Positions 1-6,453 of a stretch of 15,179 bases of DNA are shown here, in pieces. The stretch is taken from the NCBI GenBank assembly GCA_015484985.1, contig WFUL01000072.1, positions 1 to 15,179 on the forward strand, given 5' to 3'. The notes below the pieces were generated by a model that worked only from the letters and a program-made list of their open reading frames with translations, had not been told where the DNA came from and ran no database searches. Made by a program: the position numbers and the translations under genes. This DNA comes from Anaerolineales bacterium (GTDB lineage Bacteria; Chloroflexota; Anaerolineae; Anaerolineales; DRMV01). The stretch's first letter is position 1, and the number at the start of each line of letters is the position of its first letter.

Positions 1-77
1 GCCTTGCGATACAACGGGCGCATCTTGTGCAGGTATTTCCGGCGCTCATCCACGTTCATCGGTTCCTCGGGGGGCAT
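1..77 (-). CDS. N-terminal fragment of a probable transposase (partial, runs off the window)
   Basis: Only the first 25 codons of this minus-strand gene are inside the window. The reverse complement reads MPPEEPMNVDERRKYLHKMR, then PLYRK. A GGAGGA Shine-Dalgarno lies 4 bases before the ATG at 77; an internal in-frame ATG at 59 is possible but has no comparable ribosome site. The opening 'VDERRKYLxKMRxxYRKA' resembles, from memory, the N-terminus of integrase-type transposases of multi-copy insertion sequences in Chloroflexota, where a basic helix precedes a helix-turn-helix. The repeated motif just upstream fits an element end. With so few residues this is a family guess; another small basic DNA-binding protein is possible. 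The rest of the gene lies outside the window. Confidence 0.45.
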   Translation of the reverse strand, partial: MPPEEPMNVDERRKYLHKMRPLYRK

Positions 78-88
78 GGGTTCCTCCA

Positions 89-133
89 GTAACATTTTCT
101 TTTGGAAGAACCCTACCACCTCGGTAACATTTT
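89..133. repeat. Direct repeat of GTAACATTTT upstream of the partial transposase (possible IS end)
   Basis: The 10-mer GTAACATTTT occurs at 89-98 and again at 124-133, with starts 35 bases apart. Read on the minus strand both copies continue similarly (AAAATGTTACTGGAGG and AAAATGTTACCGAGG). The outer copy is also flanked by CACCT (117-121) and AGGTG (134-138), an inverted repeat around the motif. Repeated short motifs just outside a transposase start are often transposase-binding sites at an element terminus. That role is inferred; the repeat itself is directly visible. The inner copy runs into the Shine-Dalgarno of the leftward gene. Confidence 0.4.
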
Positions 134-173
134 AGGTGAAAGAACGCGACCCGTGGGCCGCCAGCCTTTTCTT

Positions 174-182
174 TGGTATGAT
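174..182 (+). promoter_or_regulatory. Extended -10 promoter (TGG-TATGAT) for the LOG-family gene
   Basis: TG at 174-175 followed by one base and TATGAT at 177-182 makes an extended -10 element, 5 of 6 matches to TATAAT. It lies 35 bases before the LOG-family start codon, giving a leader of about 30 bases. No good TTGACA-like -35 is seen 16-18 bases upstream, which is usual for extended -10 promoters. The call rests on the match and its placement only. Confidence 0.45.
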
Positions 183-217
183 GGGAGGACGCCACCTTCA
201 GGCTGGAGGACAACACC

Positions 218-814
218 ATGGCGACCGTAGAAAGTGTATGCGTATATTGCGGCTCTTCGAACCAGGTGAACCCCAAGTACCTGCGGGTGGCCGCGGACCT
301 GGGTCGCTTCCTGGCGACTCGCGGGTGCCGCATTGTGTACGGCGGCGGTAGCACCGGATTGATGGGCGCCCTGGCCGACGCGGCCCTGGAGGCCGGCGGT
401 GAGGTCATCGGGGTAATTCCCGACCACTTCTACGTCCCCGAACTGGCCCATACAGGGTTGACCCGCCTGGAAGTGGTGCCCGACATGCATACCCGAAAAG
501 CCCGCATGGCCCAGCTGGCCGATGCCTTCGTGGCCCTACCGGGGGGATTCGGCACCTGGGAGGAACTGTTTGAAGTGCTCACCTGGGCCCAAATCGGTCT
601 CCATCAGAAGCCCGTGGGCCTGCTCAACGCCTTCGGTTTCTACGACCGTTTGCTGGATTTTATCCGTCACGCCCGGGAGGAAGGGTTCCTGTACAAGGAC
701 CATGAAGACCTCCTGCTGGCCCGACCCGACCCCCAAAGCCTGTGGGAGGCCCTTATCGCCTTCCGCCCCAAACCCCTGCACAAATGGCTGACCCAGCCCA
801 AGTCCTCCCCATGA
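218..814 (+). CDS. LOG-family protein (TIGR00730), probable nucleoside 5'-monophosphate phosphoribohydrolase
   Basis: This is a 198-residue cytosolic Rossmann-fold protein of normal family length. It carries the family signatures in order: CVYCGSS (8-14), VYGGGSTGLMGALADAAL (40-57), GVIPDHF (65-71), the conserved Arg-Lys of the MHTRKARM stretch (93-94) and the catalytic loop PGGFGTWEE (108-116), whose Gly-rich turn binds phosphate and whose Glu belongs to the hydrolase site. Characterised members cleave the N-glycosidic bond of cytokinin riboside monophosphates or ordinary nucleotides such as AMP; the bacterial substrate cannot be read from sequence. The ATG follows a GGAGG site with good spacing. 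The gene is single, converging on the leftward lipid operon with 44 bases between the two stops. The family is secure, the substrate open; older annotations call such proteins 'lysine decarboxylase', which is a misnomer. Confidence 0.93.
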   Translation: MATVESVCVYCGSSNQVNPKYLRVAADLGRFLATRGCRIVYGGGSTGLMGALADAALEAGGEVIGVIPDHFYVPELAHTGLTRLEVVPDMHTRKARMAQLADAFVALPGGFGTWEELFEVLTWAQIGLHQKPVGLLNAFGFYDRLLDFIRHAREEGFLYKDHEDLLLARPDPQSLWEALIAFRPKPLHKWLTQPKSSP

Positions 815-858
815 GAGATGGGAATCTTGCTGTCCGCAGTTTGAAGGCCGAAGTCGGC

Positions 859-1863
859 TCATGTTGAAGACTTCGAGGCCCAGCGTTGCGCCAAGGGAAG
901 GGCTATCCACCAGCCCATCAGTCCCAAGACCAAATCCCGCGCCCGAATGACCACCACGACCCCCGCGGCCACCTCGAGGGGTAGCCCCAGAGTCCGGGCC
1001 GCAAGGAATTGGGCCGTCTCTAAGGCCCCAATTCCACCCGGGAGAGGAGAAAGCAAAGCCAACCGGGTCAGGACCAGGGCCAATAGAGCATCCCCCAAAC
1101 CCATAGGCGCGCCCAAGAGACGCCAGAGCCAGGTGTACTCCCACACCAAACCTGCCCAGGTCAACAACGAAAGGCCGACCCATGCCAGCACCCGCCAGGG
1201 GGATTGACGCAACGCTTGCGCCATCGCTTCCTCCCACCGCGCCATGGCCGCACGCCAACGAGCAAAACGCTTCCAATGTTGGCCAAAACGGGTAAGCGGA
1301 CGGTACCCCAACCACAGACTCCCCCCATACCCGACCATGCCGCCCATGACGACCAACATCACCGGAAGCCATCCAACACCTTCAAATCCCAAGGCGCCAT
1401 GACCGCGCGTCGCCCACACCACACCCGCACCCAATAGCAGAAAGGTGAAGCTGCTGCCCACCTCAAAGGCCTTCTCCAGGGAGAGGGACGAAAGGGCCTG
1501 GCTCCAGGACAGCCCCTCACCACGATGGAGCCAATACACCTGTAGAGGCTCCCCGCCGAACTGGGGCCCAGGGGTGAAGTAATTCACCGCGAAGGCCGCC
1601 TGACGGTAGACGGCCATGTGGGTGAAGGTCACACGAGGGGAAAAGGCCCGGGAAATCCACCACCAGCGCAGTACAGGCAGGGTCAGGACCCCCAAATTGA
1701 GCGCGCCCCAGGCTATCCAGGCCACGCCAGGGGCCTGACGCCATCGCAAAGCGACCTCGGACCAGGCCACGCTGCGGAGCACCCCAAAGGCCCAAAGCAA
1801 GCCCACCGCCCAGGTCAGGACGAAGACGAGGGCGCGGAACCGCCGCCCCAAAAGCGTCGCCAT
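859..1863 (-). CDS. Flippase-like / lysylphosphatidylglycerol synthase TM-region membrane protein (UPF0104 type)
   Basis: 334 residues, rich in hydrophobic helices, with the hallmark PGGIGALE at 275-282 and an earlier polar loop NYFTPGPQFGGEPLQ (94-108) matching the family's conserved P-x-GE region. This family includes the membrane half of MprF (aminoacyl-phosphatidylglycerol flipping) and stand-alone proteins placed near glycosyltransferases and lipid enzymes. The soluble aminoacyl-transferase domain of MprF is absent, so a transport or flipping role is more likely than lipid aminoacylation. The start at 1863 was chosen because a GAGGAG site sits about 6 bases before it and the family N-terminus begins there; the open frame upstream is only the shadow of the next gene. 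The start lies inside the 3' end of the phosphatidyltransferase gene (49-base overlap), implying translational coupling. It is the last gene of the leftward operon. The lipid substrate is unknown. Confidence 0.85.
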   Translation of the reverse strand: MATLLGRRFRALVFVLTWAVGLLWAFGVLRSVAWSEVALRWRQAPGVAWIAWGALNLGVLTLPVLRWWWISRAFSPRVTFTHMAVYRQAAFAVNYFTPGPQFGGEPLQVYWLHRGEGLSWSQALSSLSLEKAFEVGSSFTFLLLGAGVVWATRGHGALGFEGVGWLPVMLVVMGGMVGYGGSLWLGYRPLTRFGQHWKRFARWRAAMARWEEAMAQALRQSPWRVLAWVGLSLLTWAGLVWEYTWLWRLLGAPMGLGDALLALVLTRLALLSPLPGGIGALETAQFLAARTLGLPLEVAAGVVVVIRARDLVLGLMGWWIALPLAQRWASKSST

Positions 1864-2993
1864 AAGCGCTCCTCGGGTTCCCACATGCCACCCCCTATGT
1901 AAAACACCGCCGTCAGCCCCCACAACGCCACGAGGGTTTCCGTGTGCCAGGCCATGCCCGTGTGCAGGGCCATCCCCAACAGCCCCAAGGCCACCACGGC
2001 CCAGGTTCGGGCCATCCACCCCGCCAGCAGGCCCACGGCCGAAGTACCCGTCAGCAGGAGTACCAGAGCCCGACCCGTGGTGCCCGCCGGTGGGGGAAGG
2101 GACCGGGTCCAGGTTTCGAACCAGGGAAACAGACGCACCATCACCCAGGCGGCGAGACCCCAGCGCAAGACCCAGGAGATACCCCGTTTCCATAAGTTCA
2201 TGGACGCACCAACCCGGGAAGTACGTCTTCCCGGCCGCACCCATCCCACCATCACCAGGCCGTCCCACAAGAAATGGGCCAGGAAGGGAAGACCGAAAGC
2301 ATAAGCCGCCCAATGGGTTCCGGGGGGACCAAACACGGGCCAGAGCACGACGGCCAAGAAGCCCATCTGGACCCCGGCCAGGGCGCGCCGCAACATGCTG
2401 GAGGGGAGGGGGTACACGGGAAGCCCCCGCGCCCGACGTGCATGCTCCACGGCCAGGTACAGGTACCGGGCCAGACCCACCAACAGGTACCAGGCCGGGA
2501 CCTTGCCGTAGCGCCAGGCCAGCGCCACACCCCCCAGCACCGCCAGGCCATCCAGAGCCACGTCCAGTTCCTGGCCCATGACCGTTACCCGTCCCGTGAC
2601 ACGGGCCACCAGTCCATCCGCAAAATCCAGAGCCACACCCACGAGGAAGAGGAGGGCGGGAATCCACGCCCGGCCATCGGGAAGGGGCGGGAGACCCACG
2701 AACCCCAGGGCGGCCAGAATCGCCATTCCCCGTGCCCACGTGACCCAGGTGGCCGGGCTCAGTGAGGGAGCGACTTCTTCCCGGCCAGGCGGATGATTGA
2801 GGGGCAACGCACGGTACATCAGGAACAACCAAAGGGCCAATAGGGGAGCCGTGCCCGCCGCCCAGACGTCCGCCCATCCTTCGGGCAGCATTTCGCGAAA
2901 GAGGCCCAGCCCACTCCCCCACAACGCGACCGAAATGAAGACCGCGACGCGCCAGCAACGCTGCAAGGCAGGGGGAACGGACCGGGGCCTCAT
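1815..2993 (-). CDS. CDP-alcohol phosphatidyltransferase with an extra C-terminal membrane region
   Basis: 392 residues. The complete catalytic signature D-x2-DG-x2-AR-x8-G-x3-D-x3-D spans residues 123-148, with all four aspartates present (D123, D126, D144, D148). Enzymes of this family join a CDP-activated lipid or alcohol to an alcohol acceptor at the inner membrane, for example phosphatidylglycerophosphate, phosphatidylinositol or archaetidyl lipid synthases. The protein is about twice the usual 180-220 residues: roughly 80 residues with two helices precede the core, and after about residue 265 comes a further region of about 120 residues with about four predicted helices, vaguely DoxX-like, which I do not recognise with confidence. 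The start at 2993 overlaps the upstream methyltransferase stop as ATGA, a coupled start; an earlier ATG at 3080 lies within that gene and is not preferred. The head group made is unknown. Confidence 0.85.
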   Translation of the reverse strand: MRPRSVPPALQRCWRVAVFISVALWGSGLGLFREMLPEGWADVWAAGTAPLLALWLFLMYRALPLNHPPGREEVAPSLSPATWVTWARGMAILAALGFVGLPPLPDGRAWIPALLFLVGVALDFADGLVARVTGRVTVMGQELDVALDGLAVLGGVALAWRYGKVPAWYLLVGLARYLYLAVEHARRARGLPVYPLPSSMLRRALAGVQMGFLAVVLWPVFGPPGTHWAAYAFGLPFLAHFLWDGLVMVGWVRPGRRTSRVGASMNLWKRGISWVLRWGLAAWVMVRLFPWFETWTRSLPPPAGTTGRALVLLLTGTSAVGLLAGWMARTWAVVALGLLGMALHTGMAWHTETLVALWGLTAVFYIGGGMWEPEERLWRRFWGGGSAPSSSS

Positions 2994-3913
2994 AGGACCT
3001 TTTGGAACAATACGTCCCACTGCTGGGCCAGGTAAATCAAACGGCCCTCTTCCAGGTCCTTCATGCGGGTTCGATACCATATTTGGGCCTGCTCCGACGA
3101 CACCTGGGGGTCTTGCCGCAGGGCATCATACACAGTTTCCAGAATGAAGGCAAGGAAGAAGGCTTCGTCCTCGGGGTACGCTCCCTCGCCGGTGGGGAGC
3201 ACGGCCCAGTCCGATGCCCCTACGGCCAGCACACGCACCTGGGGATGGGCCACAGCCCATTCCAACAGGCGACGACCGGTGCGGGAGGAGCCTCCGGGGC
3301 GTCCCTGGATGGTGCGGTTGTCCATGCTGGCATGGTAGCGGTCCAGCAAGAAGTCTTCATCCAACTCCGGCCGCTCCGGGAGGAAGACGGTCCCGGCATC
3401 AAAATTGAGGGTGAAGTACGCAAGACCGCCGGGCTTCAGCAATCGCCACAGCAGGGGAAGGAGGGAAGGCAAATCCATCAGGTCCAACAGCGCATGGGCC
3501 AGCAACAGGTCGACGGTCTCCGCTGGGACCCGCGCCGCATAAGCATAAACGTCTTCCACCCGCCAGCGTAAGGTGAGGACCCCTCGAGGGCCTTCCAATA
3601 GGGCGGAGTCTCCTGTCACGCGAAAGGGCCATCCGCGTTCCTGAGCCCAGGTGCGCAGCCAGGGCAGCCCGACCTCGTGTAAGGCCGGATGGATGTCCAG
3701 AAGCCAGTACTCGCCCCTGTCCAACAGCCCCCAATCCATCAAACGGGCCACCATGGTACCAATGCCCGCACCCAGTTCCACGATGCGAGGGGGGTCGGAC
3801 GCTATATGCGACCAAACACGTTGCAGGGCCCTGAACACATGCAGGTTCAGGGCCCGGTCGTCCACGGTGCGTTTGGCAAGCAGATAGCGCACCCAGGGGT
3901 CTTGGACAGGCAA
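2990..3913 (-). CDS. Class I SAM-dependent methyltransferase
   Basis: 307 residues if started at the TTG at 3913. It has a SAM-binding motif I, VELGAGIGT (45-53), an acidic strand-2 end LLDIH (71-75), and a post-I region closing with LLKPGG (159-163), typical of class I Rossmann methyltransferases. The N-terminal RTVDDRALNLHVFRAL helix precedes the fold. The TTG start was chosen because AAGGAG lies 7 bases upstream and the start falls just after the preceding gene's stop (3918); the open frame further upstream is low-complexity and overlaps that gene. The substrate is not evident. Its position between a small membrane protein and a CDP-alcohol phosphatidyltransferase suggests a lipid or lipid-head-group acceptor, but this is only context. 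It overlaps the next gene by 4 bases. No membrane segment is seen, so the enzyme is probably cytosolic or peripheral. Confidence 0.75.
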   Translation of the reverse strand: MPVQDPWVRYLLAKRTVDDRALNLHVFRALQRVWSHIASDPPRIVELGAGIGTMVARLMDWGLLDRGEYWLLDIHPALHEVGLPWLRTWAQERGWPFRVTGDSALLEGPRGVLTLRWRVEDVYAYAARVPAETVDLLLAHALLDLMDLPSLLPLLWRLLKPGGLAYFTLNFDAGTVFLPERPELDEDFLLDRYHASMDNRTIQGRPGGSSRTGRRLLEWAVAHPQVRVLAVGASDWAVLPTGEGAYPEDEAFFLAFILETVYDALRQDPQVSSEQAQIWYRTRMKDLEEGRLIYLAQQWDVLFQKVL

Positions 3914-3917
3914 GGGC

Positions 3918-4247
3918 TCACTCCTTGGCCGTCCACAGGGCGACGATGAGGGCGACTTCGACCACCTTGGTGAACACCCCCAAGGGGTCGTACAAGCCTT
4001 CCACACCCCACATGGCGAAATAGCCCACGACCGTCACCGCGGTATAGGCGATGAACACCCCACGCACCAGCCCTTTCGACAGGAACCCGGGCGTACGGGT
4101 CCAGAGGAAAAGCAAGGCCAGATAACCCAAACCGTTGAGGAAGAGCAACGTATCCAGCCCCAGGGGGAAGACCGGCAGGCCCACGAACAGGTGAATGATG
4201 GCGGTGATGAGGGTCAACAATACAATGAAACCACGCCTCTGACGCAT
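3918..4247 (-). CDS. Small four-helix membrane protein, function unknown
   Basis: 109 residues, almost entirely hydrophobic, with four likely membrane helices at about 7-25, 32-50, 60-80 and 88-106 and a basic start (MRQRR) suggesting a cytosolic N-terminus. I do not recognise the family. Its ribosome site, AAAGGAGGTGA at 4261-4251, is an almost complete complement of the 16S 3' end, and the ATG lies 6 bases after the GGAGG core, so high translation is expected. It is the first gene of the leftward operon, separated from the methyltransferase start by only a few bases. The candidate promoter lies 36-65 bases upstream. A structural or accessory role for the lipid enzymes is possible but unproven. 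No catalytic or metal-binding motif is visible. Confidence 0.72.
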   Translation of the reverse strand: MRQRRGFIVLLTLITAIIHLFVGLPVFPLGLDTLLFLNGLGYLALLFLWTRTPGFLSKGLVRGVFIAYTAVTVVGYFAMWGVEGLYDPLGVFTKVVEVALIVALWTAKE

Positions 4248-4250
4248 GGC

Positions 4251-4261
4251 TCACCTCCTTT
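4251..4261 (-). promoter_or_regulatory. Near-perfect Shine-Dalgarno site (AAAGGAGGTGA)
   Basis: On the minus strand these 11 bases read AAAGGAGGTGA, complementary to nearly the whole anti-Shine-Dalgarno tail of 16S rRNA (ACCUCCUUU and flanks). The core is 6 bases from the ATG of the small membrane protein. It is stronger than any other ribosome site in the window and fixes that start. Confidence 0.7.
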
Positions 4262-4282
4262 GGAGAACATCGAGGTAACGCG

Positions 4283-4312
4283 ATTATACCGGAATTCTGT
4301 GAAAATTATCAT
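4283..4312 (-). promoter_or_regulatory. Sigma-70-type promoter for the leftward lipid operon
   Basis: On the minus strand a perfect TATAAT lies at 4288-4283. An 18-base spacer upstream (towards higher coordinates) separates it from ATGATA at 4312-4307, 4 of 6 matches to TTGACA. Transcription would begin near 4276, about 30 bases before the first start codon of the operon. This is the only perfect -10 hexamer noticed between genes here. Confidence 0.55.
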
Positions 4313-4314
4313 GG

Positions 4315-4330
4315 AAAAGGGTTCCCTTTT
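4315..4330. repeat. Short inverted repeat AAAAGGG-TT-CCCTTTT in the divergent promoter region
   Basis: Two 7-base arms, 4315-4321 and 4324-4330, separated by TT. The loop is too short for an RNA hairpin at full pairing, so a dimeric repressor or activator site is more likely than a terminator. It lies just upstream of the leftward promoter's -35 region and about 80 bases before the antiporter start, where it could affect both directions. The binding protein is unknown. Confidence 0.35.
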
Positions 4331-4410
4331 CGGGCAAAACGCGGTATGGTGGAAGGTGCACGGCGGAGGGGGAACCGTGTATCCCATTCCTGTATGCCCA
4401 TGGAGGTCCT

Positions 4411-6333
4411 ATGCCTATTGGATGGTGGAGTGTGGGTGGTGAGATTGAACAGGGGCGATTCCTGGGTCTGGCCATCGTCCTCTTCTTGGCCGTGGTCGTG
4501 CCACTGGTGTTCAGCCGTATGCGTCGCCTGCGGATACCGGTGGTGGTAGGCGAAATCCTGGCAGGCATGGTGATTGGCGTCAGCGGTTTGGGGTGGGTCC
4601 CCGAGGGTGACCCTTTCCTGGAGCTCTTGGCCGAAATCGGTCTGGTCGTCTTGATGTTCCTGGCCGGCCTGGAAATCGACGTTCAAGCCCTGGGATTGGG
4701 ACATGGTCGCCGACAAACCCGTCCCCGAGAAGCAAAGGAGCATTCAACTTCAGGCCCCGGCCCTTTACGTCTGGCCTTGGAGTACTTCGCCTTGACCCTG
4801 GCCCTGACCGGTGCCGCTTCGTTGTTGCTATGGCGCATGGGCTTGGTTCAAGATCCCATCTTTATCGCCCTGATTCTGGCCACCATTTCGCTGGGCGTGG
4901 TCATGCCTGTGCTCAAAGAGCAGGGATTGTTGGGAGGGCGGTATGGGCAGACCATTTTGGTTTCGGCCTTGGTGGCCGACTTCGCCACCATGATTCTCAT
5001 CACCGTACAAGTCGCCGTTCTTTCCAAGGGTCTAACCTTTGAAATTCTCCTGGTCAGCATCCTGTTCGTGGTGCTTTTCGGGCTTTATCGCCTGGGCCTT
5101 GTGGTCCTCCCTGGGATGCGTTCGCTCATTGACGATTTGAGCAACGCCACGACCCAAATCCACATTCGGATTGCTTTCCTGCTTCTGGTGACCTTTGTCG
5201 CGCTGTCCGAGGTCTTGGGCACGGAGGTCATTTTAGGGGCCTTCCTCGCCGGTCTGCTCATCTCCATGTTGAGCCGCGGGGAAGACCATCTGGTGAAGCA
5301 CCAATTGGAAAGCATCGGATACGGTTTCTTCATCCCCATCTTCTTCATCATGGTGGGTGTGAACTTCGACATCGGTGTCCTCTCGGCCGCGGAGGGCATC
5401 TGGTTCCTCATCCCCTTCCTGGTCGTCGCCGCCTTCGTTACGAAAATCGCGCCCGCCTGGGTGTTCACCCGGGCCTTTCCCAAGCGGGCCAGCTACGCCG
5501 GCGGTGTGCTGCTGTCGGCCCAGCTCTCGTTGACCGTGGCCGCCGCTGAAATTGGGCGTCAACTGGGCATCTTGAGCGAAGCCGTGGTCATGTCCCTCAT
5601 CCTCATGGCCCTCATCACCGTAACCGTAGCGCCGTTGATTTTCACCTCTCTCATGCGCCCCTACCAGAAGCCCGAACGCCCCATCCTCATCATCGGTGCG
5701 GGAGCGGTAGGGGTCCAAATGGCCCAGCAACTGGCAGGGCATGGAACGCACGTGCTGCTTTTGGACGACGACGAACAGCGGATCGCGGAGGCCCGCAAAA
5801 TGGGCCTGGAAGCCCATCACGTAAACCTTTCCGCCCAAGGGGTGGCCCCGTATTTGGACGGCGCGCATACCGTCATCGTGGCCTCCAGCGACCCGGAACG
5901 CACCGTGGAATGGGCCCGGCTGGTACGCGGGGTCTTCGGCGTGGAACGGGTGCTGGCCCTCAACGCCAATCCCGGCAGCCGCCGCCTGCTCCAGGACATG
6001 GGCGTCCACTGCATCTCCCCCCTGGAAGCCCAGGCCACTTTCATGGCTCTCATGGCCCGCAACCCCGACCTGCTCCACCTGCTCACCTCGACCCAGGACA
6101 ACCGGGACGTTCTGGAAATCACCATCCGCAATCCCGCCCTGGACGGCAAGCGCCTGCGAGACCTGAACCTGCCACCCCACGCTTTGGTGCTGGCCATCCA
6201 CCGCGGCGGCGAGTACCTCATCCCCCGGGGCGATACCCGGGTGCGCATCGGCGACGTGCTCACCATCCTGGGTACTCTGGAGGATTTGGAACGGGTGCAG
6301 GCCCGGCTGGGCCCACCACAACACACCCTATAG
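4411..6333 (+). CDS. CPA2-family cation:proton antiporter with C-terminal RCK (TrkA-N/TrkA-C) domains
   Basis: 640 residues. Residues 1-415 form a Na+/H+-exchanger membrane domain of about 12-13 helices with family motifs VVGEILAGMVIG (45-56), MFLAGLEID (82-90), LGAFLAGLLIS (275-285) and SIGYGFFIPIFFIMVGVNFD (301-320). The ion-site aspartate is probably D190 in LVADFATM; the position before it is Ala rather than Asp or Asn, so this is not the DD type, which resembles the Kef arrangement. Residues 424 onward form an RCK domain with the nucleotide-binding turn GAGAVGVQMAQ (429-439) and acidic strand end LLLDDDE (449-455), then a TrkA-C domain at about 565-635. The exchanger likely moves K+ or Na+ against H+, gated by nucleotide or ligand. 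GGAGG precedes the ATG. A charged linker at about 97-117 between early helices is longer than usual. It is transcribed alone. Confidence 0.9.
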   Translation: MPIGWWSVGGEIEQGRFLGLAIVLFLAVVVPLVFSRMRRLRIPVVVGEILAGMVIGVSGLGWVPEGDPFLELLAEIGLVVLMFLAGLEIDVQALGLGHGRRQTRPREAKEHSTSGPGPLRLALEYFALTLALTGAASLLLWRMGLVQDPIFIALILATISLGVVMPVLKEQGLLGGRYGQTILVSALVADFATMILITVQVAVLSKGLTFEILLVSILFVVLFGLYRLGLVVLPGMRSLIDDLSNATTQIHIRIAFLLLVTFVALSEVLGTEVILGAFLAGLLISMLSRGEDHLVKHQLESIGYGFFIPIFFIMVGVNFDIGVLSAAEGIWFLIPFLVVAAFVTKIAPAWVFTRAFPKRASYAGGVLLSAQLSLTVAAAEIGRQLGILSEAVVMSLILMALITVTVAPLIFTSLMRPYQKPERPILIIGAGAVGVQMAQQLAGHGTHVLLLDDDEQRIAEARKMGLEAHHVNLSAQGVAPYLDGAHTVIVASSDPERTVEWARLVRGVFGVERVLALNANPGSRRLLQDMGVHCISPLEAQATFMALMARNPDLLHLLTSTQDNRDVLEITIRNPALDGKRLRDLNLPPHALVLAIHRGGEYLIPRGDTRVRIGDVLTILGTLEDLERVQARLGPPQHTL

Positions 6334-6386
6334 AGCAAATCAAACTGTTCATAACTCAACAGACAACTTGATAACCAGGCGATTCC

Positions 6387-6416
6387 TTGACGAAAAGAAG
6401 GGGCCTCCGTTATACT
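6387..6416 (+). promoter_or_regulatory. Sigma-70-type promoter TTGACG-18-TATACT for the acyl-CoA synthetase
   Basis: A -35 TTGACG (6387-6392) and a -10 TATACT (6411-6416) are separated by 18 bases; each matches the consensus in 5 of 6 positions. Transcription from about 6423 leaves a leader of roughly 30 bases before the ATG at 6454. It also rules out the in-frame ATG at 6418 as the start for this transcript. No convincing terminator for the antiporter gene was found in the preceding 50 bases. Confidence 0.65.
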
Positions 6417-6453
6417 CGTGGCCATCTCCAACCCCGTGAAGAGGAGGTGCGCC

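Noticed and set aside
847..858. Small hairpin GCCG-AAGT-CGGC between the convergent LOG and flippase genes
   Set aside because: The stem is only 4-5 bp and no T-tract follows on either strand, so I do not call a terminator.
1864..2958. Upstream extension of the flippase-like reading frame to a 699-residue protein
   Set aside because: The upstream part is the other-frame shadow of the CDP-alcohol phosphatidyltransferase, which has a perfect catalytic motif; the true start at 1863 has its own GAGGAG site and the family's N-terminus.
3914..4006. N-terminal extension of the methyltransferase
   Set aside because: It overlaps the small membrane protein in another frame and is low-complexity; the TTG at 3913 has AAGGAG at 7 bases.
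4345..4350. TATGGT as a -10 for the antiporter gene
   Set aside because: It has neither a TG extension nor a -35 match at the expected distance, so it is too weak to list as a promoter.
5233..6324. Long minus-strand open frame opposite the antiporter
   Set aside because: The His/Asp/Gly-rich composition is typical of the antisense shadow of a GC-rich gene; the plus strand encodes clear exchanger and RCK motifs.
6345..6362. CTGTT...AACAG inverted repeat after the antiporter stop
   Set aside because: A 5-bp AT-rich stem with no T-tract; not a convincing terminator.
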